DNA of 64,000 bases from Mariniphaga sp040772505 (GTDB taxonomy: Bacteria; Bacteroidota; Bacteroidia; Bacteroidales; Prolixibacteraceae), in NCBI GenBank assembly GCA_040772505.1, contig JAXGYA010000008.1, positions 62,001 to 126,000 of the forward strand, in the 5' to 3' direction. Below, piece after piece: positions 1-7,553 of this stretch. Within the stretch, counting starts at the first letter, position 1; each line of letters starts with the position of its first letter. The notes beneath the pieces are model-generated. The model worked only from the letters and a program-made list of their open reading frames with translations. It was not told the origin of the DNA and did no database searches. Position numbers and translations under genes: made by a program.

Positions 1-1
1 C

Positions 2-1048
2 TTAATCACCATAATACCCCTTCACCATCTCATCCAGCACCCAGCTTGTTCTGGCGGCAGATTGTCCGGTGCTGACACATTTCCCGATACCCCTCAGTTC
101 ATCAACTATTTGCTTCACCAGATTTTGCGAAATATGCTCCGGATTTCTAAACTCAAGACTGCTTGTGCCTTCATTCGTTGTGAGCCGAACTGCACCGTGA
201 GAAAAACAAGGAATTATAATTTCCCCTTTTTCCCCGGTAATAATAATTTCGTCCTTAACGGATTTTTCATCGGCAACAAAACACCAGCTTCCCGAACCGA
301 TAATGCCCGATTCATGCTTCCAGACTCCTGTTACTGTATCCTCAGCCGGATACAATCCTCCCATATTGGCTGCAATTCCTTTTGCTTGCTTAATCGGACC
401 GAACAGGAAATCGAGGTAGTCAAATTGGTGAGAGCCCAAATCAAAAAAATAGCCTCCACCGCTGATTTCCGGGAAAACGTGCCAGCTCATTTCTTCTCTT
501 TTTCTACCTGCTTCCCGTGCCTGCTTATGGAGCCGGATGGTAACAGTAAGCGGTTTTCCGATAACCCCTGTGTCCACCATTTCCTTTACTTTCAGGAATG
601 CAGGAAGCGACCTTCTGTAATAGGCAACCCAAAGCGGCATCCCGGTTTCCTTGGAAACTTTTAGCATTTCCATGCATTCCACGTGATTCAGCGCCATGGG
701 TTTTTCTACGTAAACCGGTTTGCCGGCGCGCATCACTTCTATGGCATAGCGGGCATGAGCATCGGGTGGGGTAGCAATGTAAACCGCATCCACCTCCGGA
801 TTGTTGATCAATTCAGAAGCATTGGAATACCACCTGGGAACGTTATGTCTTTTAGCATAGTCGGCAGCTTTTTTCGCATTTCGCCGCATCACTGCCACAA
901 GGCGTGAGTGTCCGGTTTTGTAAAAAGCCGGTCCGCTTTTCATCTCTGTTACGCTTCCCACACCGATTATGCCCCAACGAATAACAGCCCTCTCTGACTC
1001 CCCCGAAGGGGAGAATTTGGGCTTTATGTCTGGGTTGAACTCATTCAT
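2..1048 (-). CDS. Gfo/Idh/MocA family NAD(P)-dependent oxidoreductase
   Basis: This 348-residue protein is probably a sugar or sugar-acid dehydrogenase that uses NAD(P). The Rossmann fold begins at WGIIGVGSVTE (about residues 25-35), and the family EKP motif is seen in VEKPMAL (about 115). The C-terminal half fits the usual alpha/beta substrate domain, and total length is normal. It is the last gene of a minus-strand operon with a LarA homologue, a PfkB kinase, an SDR and a LacI regulator, so its substrate is likely a product of the same sugar-acid pathway. The first 22 residues or so are odd: they are encoded by a GC-rich hairpin repeat (about 989-1026), and close relatives would be expected to start next to the IRWGIIG strand. 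The substrate cannot be told from the sequence. The stop codon is at 2-4, so the gene is complete. Confidence 0.9.
   Translation of the reverse strand: MNEFNPDIKPKFSPSGESERAVIRWGIIGVGSVTEMKSGPAFYKTGHSRLVAVMRRNAKKAADYAKRHNVPRWYSNASELINNPEVDAVYIATPPDAHARYAIEVMRAGKPVYVEKPMALNHVECMEMLKVSKETGMPLWVAYYRRSLPAFLKVKEMVDTGVIGKPLTVTIRLHKQAREAGRKREEMSWHVFPEISGGGYFFDLGSHQFDYLDFLFGPIKQAKGIAANMGGLYPAEDTVTGVWKHESGIIGSGSWCFVADEKSVKDEIIITGEKGEIIIPCFSHGAVRLTTNEGTSSLEFRNPEHISQNLVKQIVDELRGIGKCVSTGQSAARTSWVLDEMVKGYYGD
989..1026. repeat. Bacteroidota GC-rich hairpin repeat inside a coding N-terminus
   Basis: An inverted repeat, CTCCCC (about 998-1003) - GAA - GGGGAG (1008-1013), sits in a context (tctctgactccc...gagaatttgg) that I recognise as a common interspersed repeat of Bacteroidota genomes. 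It lies within the first 25 codons of the oxidoreductase and supplies the KFSPSGESE stretch of its N-terminus. The family assignment is from memory and was not searched. Confidence 0.6.
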
Positions 1049-1090
1049 TTCAGTGTTATTTTTAATTATTCTCCGAAAAATCAGGCTTCT

Positions 1091-1125
1091 TTAATTCCTC
1101 ACCTTTGGGGAGGTTAGGAGGGGCA
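1091..1125. repeat. Second GC-rich hairpin repeat, intergenic
   Basis: An imperfect inverted repeat, CCTCACC (1097-1103) - TTT - GGGGAGG (1107-1113), is followed by TTAGGAGGGGC. It lies in the 78-base gap between the LarA homologue and the oxidoreductase. The CCTCCCC-AAA-GGGGAGG style hairpin is common between genes in Bacteroidota. It may act as a processing or partial termination point within the operon, which is inference. Confidence 0.55.
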
Positions 1126-1126
1126 C

Positions 1127-2413
1127 TTAAAATTCAAATCGGTTTTTAAATGCCCACAATCCGATTGCCGGATTTGAAATATAGAATACTTCTTCGCCAT
1201 CGGGCAGAATATTTACTCCATCCTTCAGTTTATCGGGATTGTATTTCGCAGTTACTTCATCTATGTCGGCATATTTAAAACCTACGCTTTCAATCTCCTT
1301 CTGAGTCAGATTTTCTTCGCCTTTTCCGGGACAGTAGGTGATGCTGAATCTTCCTTCTGACGAACCGTGGATGAGATGTGCCGCAGCTCCCAGGTTGGAG
1401 CGCAAATCTTCGTTCTCGGCAACCAGTTTCAGTGTGTGTGGTGTTCCGAAGTAGCCATATTTTCTGATGAGCCGGTCAATCTCCTTATCCTCGCCAAATT
1501 CAATCAGCGCCGGAGCGAGCACAATGAGTTCGCCTTCGTCTGCCAAAGCCATTCGGGTGCGATAGATACTTTTATTTCCCAACCAGGTGCTTTTAAATTC
1601 AGTGGGATCGAGCCATACAACAACTTTCTTGAGTGGTTTGTCAACCATTTCAAAATTCACCTGCAATGAGAGTTCTGCAGCTTTGTCGAAAACGCTGAAA
1701 TCGTCGCCAATGAAGAGCCCGTAGGTCTGAAGTTTGCCATTTTCATTCATTCCCACAACGGTATGTATATAAATAATGGGTATATGTTTGGCGAAATGTT
1801 CCGATGCATAGTTGAAAATCTTGCGAACCGGTGTGTCTGCTCTGCCCATCATTTTTTCCATTCCGAATGCGGCACCGATGTAATGGCTTTTATTGATTCC
1901 TTCTGAACCGCCGGTACCCACGAAAACATTTTTATTGTAATTTGCCATGCCTGCCACTTCGTGCGGGACAACTTGCCCGATAGAAAGAATCAGGTCGAAA
2001 CCACCCTGAATAAGCAGTTTATTCACCTGTACCGGCCAGGGATAGTCCACTGCTCCTTCGGAAACTTCTTTTACATATTCTCCCGGCACCATACCTAAAG
2101 TTACCACATCATGGCGCCAGTCGTGAACACGGAAAAGATTACGGGGTGTAGTGCCAAACATAGTGGAAATCTGGCTGTCGGTCATGGGGGTGTGCGTTCC
2201 CAGGGCAGGCAAAATGTCGGTGAGCTTGTCGCCGAAATATTGCCAGGCAAATTCGGTGAGTTCGCCTGCGCGGGAAGGAAATCTTGTGAAGTCAGGAGGA
2301 ATAGCTAACACCTTTTTCTTTTTACCCAGTTTTTCAAGCGCTTCAAACAATCCGTTTTTAAGGTCATCAGCCGAAAGGCTGGTGTTTTTTGACCCTTTTT
2401 CGTAATAAATCAT
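1127..2413 (-). CDS. LarA-superfamily (DUF2088) nickel-dependent racemase/epimerase homologue
   Basis: This 428-residue protein is a homologue of lactate racemase LarA, the family that uses a nickel-pincer (NPN) cofactor to racemise or epimerise 2-hydroxyacids. The expected residues are visible: DFTR at 41-44 (LarA Asp72/Arg75), GTH at 72-74 (His108), PH at 150-151 (His174), Lys161 (the Lys184 that tethers the cofactor) and His177 (the nickel-ligand His200). The His-Lys and His-His spacings of 10 and 26 match LarA. It lies only 5 bases downstream of the PfkB kinase and in the same operon as an SDR mannonate-oxidoreductase candidate. A sugar-acid 2-epimerase role (for example mannonate/gluconate) is therefore more likely than lactate racemisation, but this is inference. 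The cofactor genes larB, larC and larE are not in the window. Confidence 0.88.
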   Translation of the reverse strand: MIYYEKGSKNTSLSADDLKNGLFEALEKLGKKKKVLAIPPDFTRFPSRAGELTEFAWQYFGDKLTDILPALGTHTPMTDSQISTMFGTTPRNLFRVHDWRHDVVTLGMVPGEYVKEVSEGAVDYPWPVQVNKLLIQGGFDLILSIGQVVPHEVAGMANYNKNVFVGTGGSEGINKSHYIGAAFGMEKMMGRADTPVRKIFNYASEHFAKHIPIIYIHTVVGMNENGKLQTYGLFIGDDFSVFDKAAELSLQVNFEMVDKPLKKVVVWLDPTEFKSTWLGNKSIYRTRMALADEGELIVLAPALIEFGEDKEIDRLIRKYGYFGTPHTLKLVAENEDLRSNLGAAAHLIHGSSEGRFSITYCPGKGEENLTQKEIESVGFKYADIDEVTAKYNPDKLKDGVNILPDGEEVFYISNPAIGLWAFKNRFEF

Positions 2414-2418
2414 TGCTT

Positions 2419-3498
2419 TTATCTTTTTACTCTTGCATTACCTTTCCATATACTCCAAACCATCTCTTCGTCGGTGGGCTGTGCATAGTCGGTGAGGAAT
2501 GTTGTAGCCATAGCTCCTGTTGCCCATGCAAACTGCGGCCATTTTTCAGGTTCCCATCCTTTCAGGATACCATATAGCAATCCACCAACAAATCCGTCTC
2601 CGCCGCCAATTCGGTCAAGCACAACAATCGGGCGTGGCTCAATAACATGCCAGTTGTTGTTTTCGAGGACAATGGCGCCCCACAAATGTTCGCCTACGCT
2701 GATAACTTCGCGCAACGTATTGGCAAAAACTGAAGCATTTGGGAAGCTTTTTCTCACGTTTTCAATCAATCCTTTAAAACCTTCAATTTTTTCTGTAATC
2801 CCTTTTCCTCCTGCCGGGGGCCCTTCAATTCCTAGGCATAACTGGAAATCCTCCTCATTCCCGATGAGAATGTCGGTTATTGAAGCAATTTCGGTAAAGT
2901 TCTCATGAAGTTCCTTCTCCCTACCTTCCCAGAAAGAGGCTCTGTGGTTCAGGTCGAAAGAGATTTTTGTTCCGTGTTTTTTTGCTGCCCGTGCGATTTC
3001 CAGGCAGAACTGGCTGGTTTCGGATGATAATGCGGCAATCAACCCGGAAATATGGACAATCTGAACTCCTTCTTCTCCAAAAATGCGCTCAAGATCAAAG
3101 TCTTTCACGTTCAGTGTGCGTCCTACTTCGCCTGCACGGTCGTTAAATACCCGCGGACCACGCAGACCGAAACCGCTGTCGGCAATGTTAATCTGGTGAC
3201 GGTATCCCCACGGAGTGCCCTGTTCAACTTCGGGACCTTCATAATCCATGTTCCGGCTTTTCAGATTAGCCTTTATAAAATGTGCAATCGGACTGTCTTT
3301 AACAAAAGTAGTCAGCACTTTTACAGGCAATCCCAGATAGGATGAGATACTTGCAACATTTGTTTCTGCGCTGGTTGCATACATTGTAAACCTGTCGCTG
3401 GCATGAACCGGCTGTCCGTTGTCGGGAATAATCCGGATTCCCATGCTTGTGGGAACCAGCATAGCGTATTTGGCATTTTTTCTTAAATCTAAACTCAT
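2419..3498 (-). CDS. PfkB-family sugar kinase, probable 2-keto-3-deoxygluconate kinase
   Basis: This 359-residue ribokinase-fold enzyme most likely phosphorylates 2-keto-3-deoxy-D-gluconate to KDPG. The C-terminal PfkB signature is present as DRIGGGDGF (295-303), with Asp301 the expected catalytic base. The variant DRIGGGD, rather than DTTGAGD, is the form I associate with bacterial KDG kinases. The start is ATG at 3496-3498, and the stop lies 5 bases before the LarA-family gene, so the two are probably translationally linked. The gap to the upstream SDR is 81 bases. Its place between an SDR and a LarA homologue under a LacI regulator fits uronate or aldonate catabolism. Other 2-keto sugar acids remain possible substrates. 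Confidence 0.88.
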   Translation of the reverse strand: MSLDLRKNAKYAMLVPTSMGIRIIPDNGQPVHASDRFTMYATSAETNVASISSYLGLPVKVLTTFVKDSPIAHFIKANLKSRNMDYEGPEVEQGTPWGYRHQINIADSGFGLRGPRVFNDRAGEVGRTLNVKDFDLERIFGEEGVQIVHISGLIAALSSETSQFCLEIARAAKKHGTKISFDLNHRASFWEGREKELHENFTEIASITDILIGNEEDFQLCLGIEGPPAGGKGITEKIEGFKGLIENVRKSFPNASVFANTLREVISVGEHLWGAIVLENNNWHVIEPRPIVVLDRIGGGDGFVGGLLYGILKGWEPEKWPQFAWATGAMATTFLTDYAQPTDEEMVWSIWKGNARVKR

Positions 3499-3579
3499 AT
3501 TTTTTATTTTTTAAAATTAATAATTAAAGTGGTGAAGGGGATTAATATTTTTTTAAATAATCTTGTAATGAAAATCATT

Positions 3580-4431
3580 CTATACTCCGCCAAAAGCGCT
3601 GTATCCGCCATCAACGGGTATCACAATTCCGGTGATGAATGCCGAGATATCGGAGAGCAGGAACAGGGTTACCCCCTGCAGGTCTTCAGGTTCTCCAAAC
3701 TTGCCCATTGGTGTGTTGTCCACAATTTTTTGACCGCGCGGTGAGTAGTTCCCCGTTTTTTCATCCATCACCAGAAAACGATTTTGGTTTGTAATGAAAA
3801 AGCCCGGAGCAATAGCATTAACCCGGATTCCAACCTTAGCCAGGTGCACCGAAAGCCATTCGGTGAAATTGTTAATGGATGCCTTGGCAGCAGAATAGGC
3901 AGGTATTTTTGTCAGTGGTTTGTACGAATTCATCGAAGATATGTTCAAAACCACACCTTTTTTATGTTTGAGCATATCCTGTGTGAAAACCATAGTCGGG
4001 AGCACTGTACCCTTAAAATTGAGTGCAAAAACCTTGTCGAATCCTTCCATTTGCAATCCGTAGAATGTGCTTTCCAGGTTTTCAAGATCGCTCTCCTGCA
4101 TCTGTTCAACCTGGGTAGTAGCCTGCGGGCTGTTTCCTCCAGCACCGTTCACGAGGATTTCTATCTCTCCCAGTTTTTGATTGATTTCAGCTTTTGCTTT
4201 TTCTAGTGAGCTCTTATCCAACACATTGGTTTCCACGCCAATGACCTGTGAACCGCTTTCAGCTGCAATTTCTTTTGCCACTTTGTCGGCAACTTCCTTG
4301 TTGATGTCGGCAATGGCAATTTTCATTCCCACCGAAGCCATGGCTTTAACCATAGCACTGCCTAATACACCGGCTCCGCCGGTAATTACACATACTTTTC
4401 CTTTTAAATCTTCAAACGACATTGTCATCAT
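3580..4431 (-). CDS. SDR-family oxidoreductase, probable D-mannonate oxidoreductase
   Basis: A classical short-chain dehydrogenase of 283 residues. It has the cofactor motif TGGAGVLG (17-24), NGAG (95-98), a catalytic serine pair near 165, and Tyr179-x3-Lys183 (YSAAK). It ends with the tetramer-interface region DGGYSAFGGV. The sequence style matches SDR-type D-mannonate oxidoreductases (fructuronate reductases) found in Bacteroidota and Thermotoga uronate loci, so the expected reaction is D-fructuronate + NAD(P)H to D-mannonate. Its ATG (4429-4431) overlaps the TGA stop of the LacI regulator (ATGA), showing tight coupling. The exact substrate is inferred from context. A role with another 2-keto sugar acid cannot be excluded. 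Confidence 0.85.
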   Translation of the reverse strand: MMTMSFEDLKGKVCVITGGAGVLGSAMVKAMASVGMKIAIADINKEVADKVAKEIAAESGSQVIGVETNVLDKSSLEKAKAEINQKLGEIEILVNGAGGNSPQATTQVEQMQESDLENLESTFYGLQMEGFDKVFALNFKGTVLPTMVFTQDMLKHKKGVVLNISSMNSYKPLTKIPAYSAAKASINNFTEWLSVHLAKVGIRVNAIAPGFFITNQNRFLVMDEKTGNYSPRGQKIVDNTPMGKFGEPEDLQGVTLFLLSDISAFITGIVIPVDGGYSAFGGV

Positions 4432-5501
4432 ATTCCTTTTTTAAATTCTTTATAATAATCAACATTTTCTTTAGTAATTATATCAATGGATGTATAGTTA
4501 TCTGCAGGGATGTCTCTTTTTTGCACCACATGCCTGAATACCTTGTCTATTGCGCTATACCCCTGTTCTTCGGGACGCTGGCAGATTAAAAAATGTACAA
4601 TTTCCTTTTTTAGATAATTTACATTCTCTTTAAGCAGGTCATGACCAATCACTTTCAGTTCGTCAAATCCATATTTTTCAATCAGACGGCCCACATTATA
4701 AACCCTGGAGTTGGTTACGAAAATTCCTTTAATGTTTTTTTCGCGGATGTTTTCAGCAATTGTTTCCATCCATGTTTCACCGGAAGCATCGGGCACTTCA
4801 ACTGTAAAAAGCTGATGCTCATTTTCGTCGTTTTTAAAATACCAGTCGTAAAATCCCTTTTCCCGCTGCACCAGATGGTTCTGGTTGTCCATTTCTTTGG
4901 CAAAGTGGATGACTAAAATATTTCCGGTTGGCATAAGCATATCCAGAAGCTTACCGGAAACCAAACCGCTTTGATATGAGTTTTGCCCTATATAACCGAG
5001 GTGCCCCGCGTTTTCTATTTCTGAATCGATAAAAACAAACGGAATATTTAACTCCTTGAGCTTGCCGATAAAAGCAAGTGATTCTTTTTTGAAAAAAGGA
5101 GCAAGTACCACACCATCAGGAGTTAACTCTAAAATCATTTGTGCATTTTCTGCAAAGCTTTCTGGCTCGGTTTGGCTAAAAGTGAAGGGCTTAACCTGAA
5201 TTCCATATTGACGAAGTTCAGAAACCCTTTTTTTGATTCCAACCACTGGCCGTGTCCAGTATCCTTCGGGGTAGGGCGGCTCTGGTAGAAGCGTGGCAAA
5301 CAAGGCAGATTTTTTTGAAGCCAATGCGCTGGCTAAAAAGTTGGGATGATAATCCAGCTCTTTTAAAATCTTTAAAATTTTCTTTTTAGTTGATTCAGCA
5401 ACTTCACCCCGGTTGTGCAGCACCCGGTCAACCGTACCTATGGACACATTTGCCTTTTCAGCAATATCCTTTATTCGTATTTGTTTTGGTGTTTCGATAA
5501 T
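4428..5501 (-). CDS. LacI-family transcriptional regulator (apparent non-ATG start)
   Basis: This is a LacI/GalR repressor with an N-terminal helix-turn-helix (IRIKDIAEKANVSIGTVDRVLHNRGEV), a hinge, and a periplasmic-binding-protein-like effector domain. No ATG exists in the frame. The helix-turn-helix is only complete if translation begins at the ATT at 5499-5501 (or the ATC after it), because the next upstream codons are AGC and then a TAA stop at 5505-5507. A GTG at 5445-5447 would delete the first recognition helices. From ATT the protein is 357 residues. It is the first gene of the operon, overlaps the SDR by 4 bases, and has a palindromic operator upstream that suggests autoregulation. 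The effector is probably a sugar acid. Confidence 0.87.
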   Translation of the reverse strand: MIETPKQIRIKDIAEKANVSIGTVDRVLHNRGEVAESTKKKILKILKELDYHPNFLASALASKKSALFATLLPEPPYPEGYWTRPVVGIKKRVSELRQYGIQVKPFTFSQTEPESFAENAQMILELTPDGVVLAPFFKKESLAFIGKLKELNIPFVFIDSEIENAGHLGYIGQNSYQSGLVSGKLLDMLMPTGNILVIHFAKEMDNQNHLVQREKGFYDWYFKNDENEHQLFTVEVPDASGETWMETIAENIREKNIKGIFVTNSRVYNVGRLIEKYGFDELKVIGHDLLKENVNYLKKEIVHFLICQRPEEQGYSAIDKVFRHVVQKRDIPADNYTSIDIITKENVDYYKEFKKGI

Positions 5502-5546
5502 GCTTTAAAATTTAATGAATTCGTGTATTTTTAAAGTATTGAAACA

Positions 5547-5554
5547 CAAAGATA
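5547..5554 (-). promoter_or_regulatory. -7 promoter element of the LacI-led operon
   Basis: On the minus strand this reads TATCTTTG, an exact match to the Bacteroidota -7 consensus TAnnTTTG. It lies about 45 bases upstream of the proposed ATT start of the regulator. No clear -33 TTG was seen; the operator palindrome occupies that position. Confidence 0.6.
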
Positions 5555-5566
5555 AAAAAAATTTTT

Positions 5567-5592
5567 AATTTTCGTGCACGTACACGGAAAAT
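5567..5592. promoter_or_regulatory. Palindromic operator, probable LacI-family binding site
   Basis: Two 13-base half sites, AATTTTCGTGCAC (5567-5579) and GTACACGGAAAAT (5580-5592), are inverted copies with 10 of 13 matches and a CGTGCACGTACACG core. The site begins 13 bases upstream of the -7 element, so a bound repressor would block the -33 region. Even-spaced palindromes with a CG-rich centre are typical LacI-family operators. Assignment to the adjacent regulator is inference. Confidence 0.6.
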
Positions 5593-5630
5593 ATTTATCA
5601 ACAAAAAGTTAATTGTGAAGAGGAAGATAT

Positions 5631-6440
5631 TTATAGAATTTCCGGTTTTATGTTTAACAGTTCTGGTTGTTTGATTATTCTGCGGATATATCTGAAAAGC
5701 TTTCCACCATGATAACCATCAACAACCCGGTGATCGAGAGTTGCAGAGAGGCTTAATACTTTGCGAATTACAATTTCATCGTTTATCACTAACGGTTTCT
5801 TATAGACTTTTCCGATGATGAGAACAATGGAAACATTTGAAGAAGGCAGCAGTGCGGCATATCCGCTATCAAGACCCAAAGTGCCGATGTTGGAAATGAG
5901 AAAAGAACCAAAACTGTCGGAAGAGAGGTTCATTCCCGGTATTGAAATCCCCCAGTCTATAGTGATTTTTTTATACAGATAGAACAGCCACGAACGGAAA
6001 GGCCATGGAATGGATGACAGCATCTGTTTGGATTGCATGGTGTTGTTTTCATTTCCTGACCGTGAATCTTTTATTTTTGCTGCAATGATGTCGGTAAGTT
6101 CTGAGACGTTGAGTTGGTCGCAATTTGGAATATTCACCGACCCCATCTCTGCGCCTTTAAGAAGTACGCTTACAGTTGCGTCAATGCTTTTGCGCCTGAT
6201 GATTTTTCCACGTCTGACAAAGGCATTCAATTCGGGAACCTCTTCGCGGAAAGCACGCGCCACAATGAGAGTCAGCAAATGGGTGAGCGTAGTTTTTACG
6301 CCTTCCCTTCGTTTTTTTACAATGAAATTTTCCAGCTCGGTTACATCAATATCAACCGATCCGTAAATTTTGGAATCTGTGGGCTTTTTGTATATAGAGG
6401 AAGCTACTTTTCTCCAGTTGGTATTGAGTTCTTCAGACAT
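5631..6440 (-). CDS. Stand-alone 2-oxoacid dehydrogenase acyltransferase (E2) catalytic domain protein
   Basis: This 269-residue protein contains only the chloramphenicol-acetyltransferase-like E2 catalytic domain. The active-site motif DHRVVDG is intact (His237, Asp241), and the C-terminus of the family is present. Ordinary E2 proteins are about 400-550 residues with lipoyl and peripheral-subunit-binding domains at the N-terminus. Both are missing here, and no E1, E3 or lipoyl gene is nearby. The start is ATG at 6438-6440. It may transfer an acyl group from coenzyme A to a free acceptor, as chloramphenicol acetyltransferase does, or work with separate lipoyl proteins. Neither can be shown here. 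It reads toward the LacI operon, after a 130-base gap. Confidence 0.8.
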   Translation of the reverse strand: MSEELNTNWRKVASSIYKKPTDSKIYGSVDIDVTELENFIVKKRREGVKTTLTHLLTLIVARAFREEVPELNAFVRRGKIIRRKSIDATVSVLLKGAEMGSVNIPNCDQLNVSELTDIIAAKIKDSRSGNENNTMQSKQMLSSIPWPFRSWLFYLYKKITIDWGISIPGMNLSSDSFGSFLISNIGTLGLDSGYAALLPSSNVSIVLIIGKVYKKPLVINDEIVIRKVLSLSATLDHRVVDGYHGGKLFRYIRRIIKQPELLNIKPEIL

Positions 6441-6484
6441 TAACCGGTTTTTTGATTAAATTACATTTTCTCCTTTTTGAATTC

Positions 6485-6502
6485 TGGGTTAAAAATAACC
6501 CA
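6485..6502. promoter_or_regulatory. Perfect palindrome TGGGTTA-AAAA-TAACCCA
   Basis: A 7-base perfect inverted repeat with a 4-base spacer lies 45 bases upstream of the solo acyltransferase start, in the divergent intergenic region. It could be an operator for a dimeric regulator or a small hairpin. No T-run follows it, so termination is unlikely. Confidence 0.4.
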
Positions 6503-6603
6503 TTAAATTGGAATATCCATAATTTGTAAACTTGATAAACCGGCAAAACAGTTGTTTGATAAAAAATTTTCAGACAGCAATGTGTAAAAACATTGAAAAC
6601 AAA

Positions 6604-6634
6604 TTGTCTTTCACTAAAACATAAAGTAGTTTTG
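6604..6634 (+). promoter_or_regulatory. Bacteroidota-type promoter of the Tat-lipoprotein gene
   Basis: A -33 TTG (6604-6606) and a -7 element TAGTTTTG (6627-6634, consensus TAnnTTTG) are separated by 20 bases, which is the expected spacing. The predicted transcript start is near 6640, and the ATG follows at 6663. Confidence 0.65.
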
Positions 6635-6662
6635 GGAAGTTTCACAAATAATTATTTCAAAA

Positions 6663-7541
6663 ATGAATCAAAACAGAAGAGAATTTTTAAAAGTTTCAGC
6701 TGTCGCAGGAGTCGGGTTAAGTATGACCGGCTCGCTTTTGTCCTGTTCATCAGTTAGTAAGCCCAAAATGAAATATGGGCTGGTAACCTATCAGTGGGGA
6801 AAGGATTGGAATCTTCCGACCCTGATTAAAAATTGCGAAATAGCAGGATTTGAAGGAATTGAGCTGCGCACCCAGCATGCCCATGGTGTTGAAACATCTT
6901 TAAGTGCAGCCGAAAGAGCAGAGGTTAAGAAAAGATTTGCCGACAGTCCGGTAATTAATGTTGGCTATGGCTCCAACTGGGAGTATCACAGTCCAGACCC
7001 GGCTGAACTCCAAAGAAACATTGAGCAGACAAAGGAATACATCAAGCTTTGTTACGATATCGGGGCAACCGGCATAAAAGTAAAGCCCAACACTCTCCCC
7101 AATGATGTACCGCGCGAAAAAACCATTGCACAAATTGCTACTTCATTGAACGCAGTCGGAAAATTTGGTGAGGATTACGGGCAGTTAATCCGGGTGGAAG
7201 TGCACGGGCGTATTACTCAGGAACTGCCGGTGATGAAAGAAATTTTTGATCAGGTAACCAATGATAACGTGAAGATTTGCTGGAATTGCAATCCCACCGA
7301 TCTGAATGAACCCGGACTGGAATATAATTTCAATCTGGTGAAACAGTGGCTTGGCGACACCACGCACATTCACAACCTGGATAAAGGCGATTATCCCTAT
7401 CCTGAATTTTTCAGGTTGATGAAAGCGGCAAATTATAACGGATGGATGCTTCTGGAAGATGCCGAAATTCCTTCGGATATTGTTGCAGCCATGAAGAAAC
7501 AGCGGATTTTGTTTGATGAACTGATAGCAAGTCTCGATTAA
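6663..7541 (+). CDS. Sugar phosphate isomerase/epimerase-like TIM barrel, Tat lipoprotein
   Basis: This 292-residue protein has the xylose-isomerase-like TIM-barrel fold of the sugar phosphate isomerase/epimerase (AP endonuclease family 2) group. The N-terminus carries a twin-arginine motif RREFLK (5-10), a hydrophobic stretch and a lipobox-like LLSC (about 25-28). It is therefore expected to be exported folded and anchored as a lipoprotein. Metal-binding acidic and histidine residues typical of the fold are visible in EVHGRI and LLEDAE. The DUF1080 gene follows after 12 bases. In Bacteroides, similar periplasmic isomerase/epimerase-like proteins occur beside DUF1080 hydrolases and Gfo/Idh dehydrogenases in 3-keto-glycoside pathways. 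A role in 3-keto sugar handling is inference. Confidence 0.85.
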   Translation: MNQNRREFLKVSAVAGVGLSMTGSLLSCSSVSKPKMKYGLVTYQWGKDWNLPTLIKNCEIAGFEGIELRTQHAHGVETSLSAAERAEVKKRFADSPVINVGYGSNWEYHSPDPAELQRNIEQTKEYIKLCYDIGATGIKVKPNTLPNDVPREKTIAQIATSLNAVGKFGEDYGQLIRVEVHGRITQELPVMKEIFDQVTNDNVKICWNCNPTDLNEPGLEYNFNLVKQWLGDTTHIHNLDKGDYPYPEFFRLMKAANYNGWMLLEDAEIPSDIVAAMKKQRILFDELIASLD

Positions 7542-7553
7542 AGTTTTTGTGTT

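Noticed and set aside
62..907. Plus-strand frames opposite the first oxidoreductase gene
   Set aside because: They are shadows of the minus-strand gene, whose Rossmann and EKP motifs are clear.
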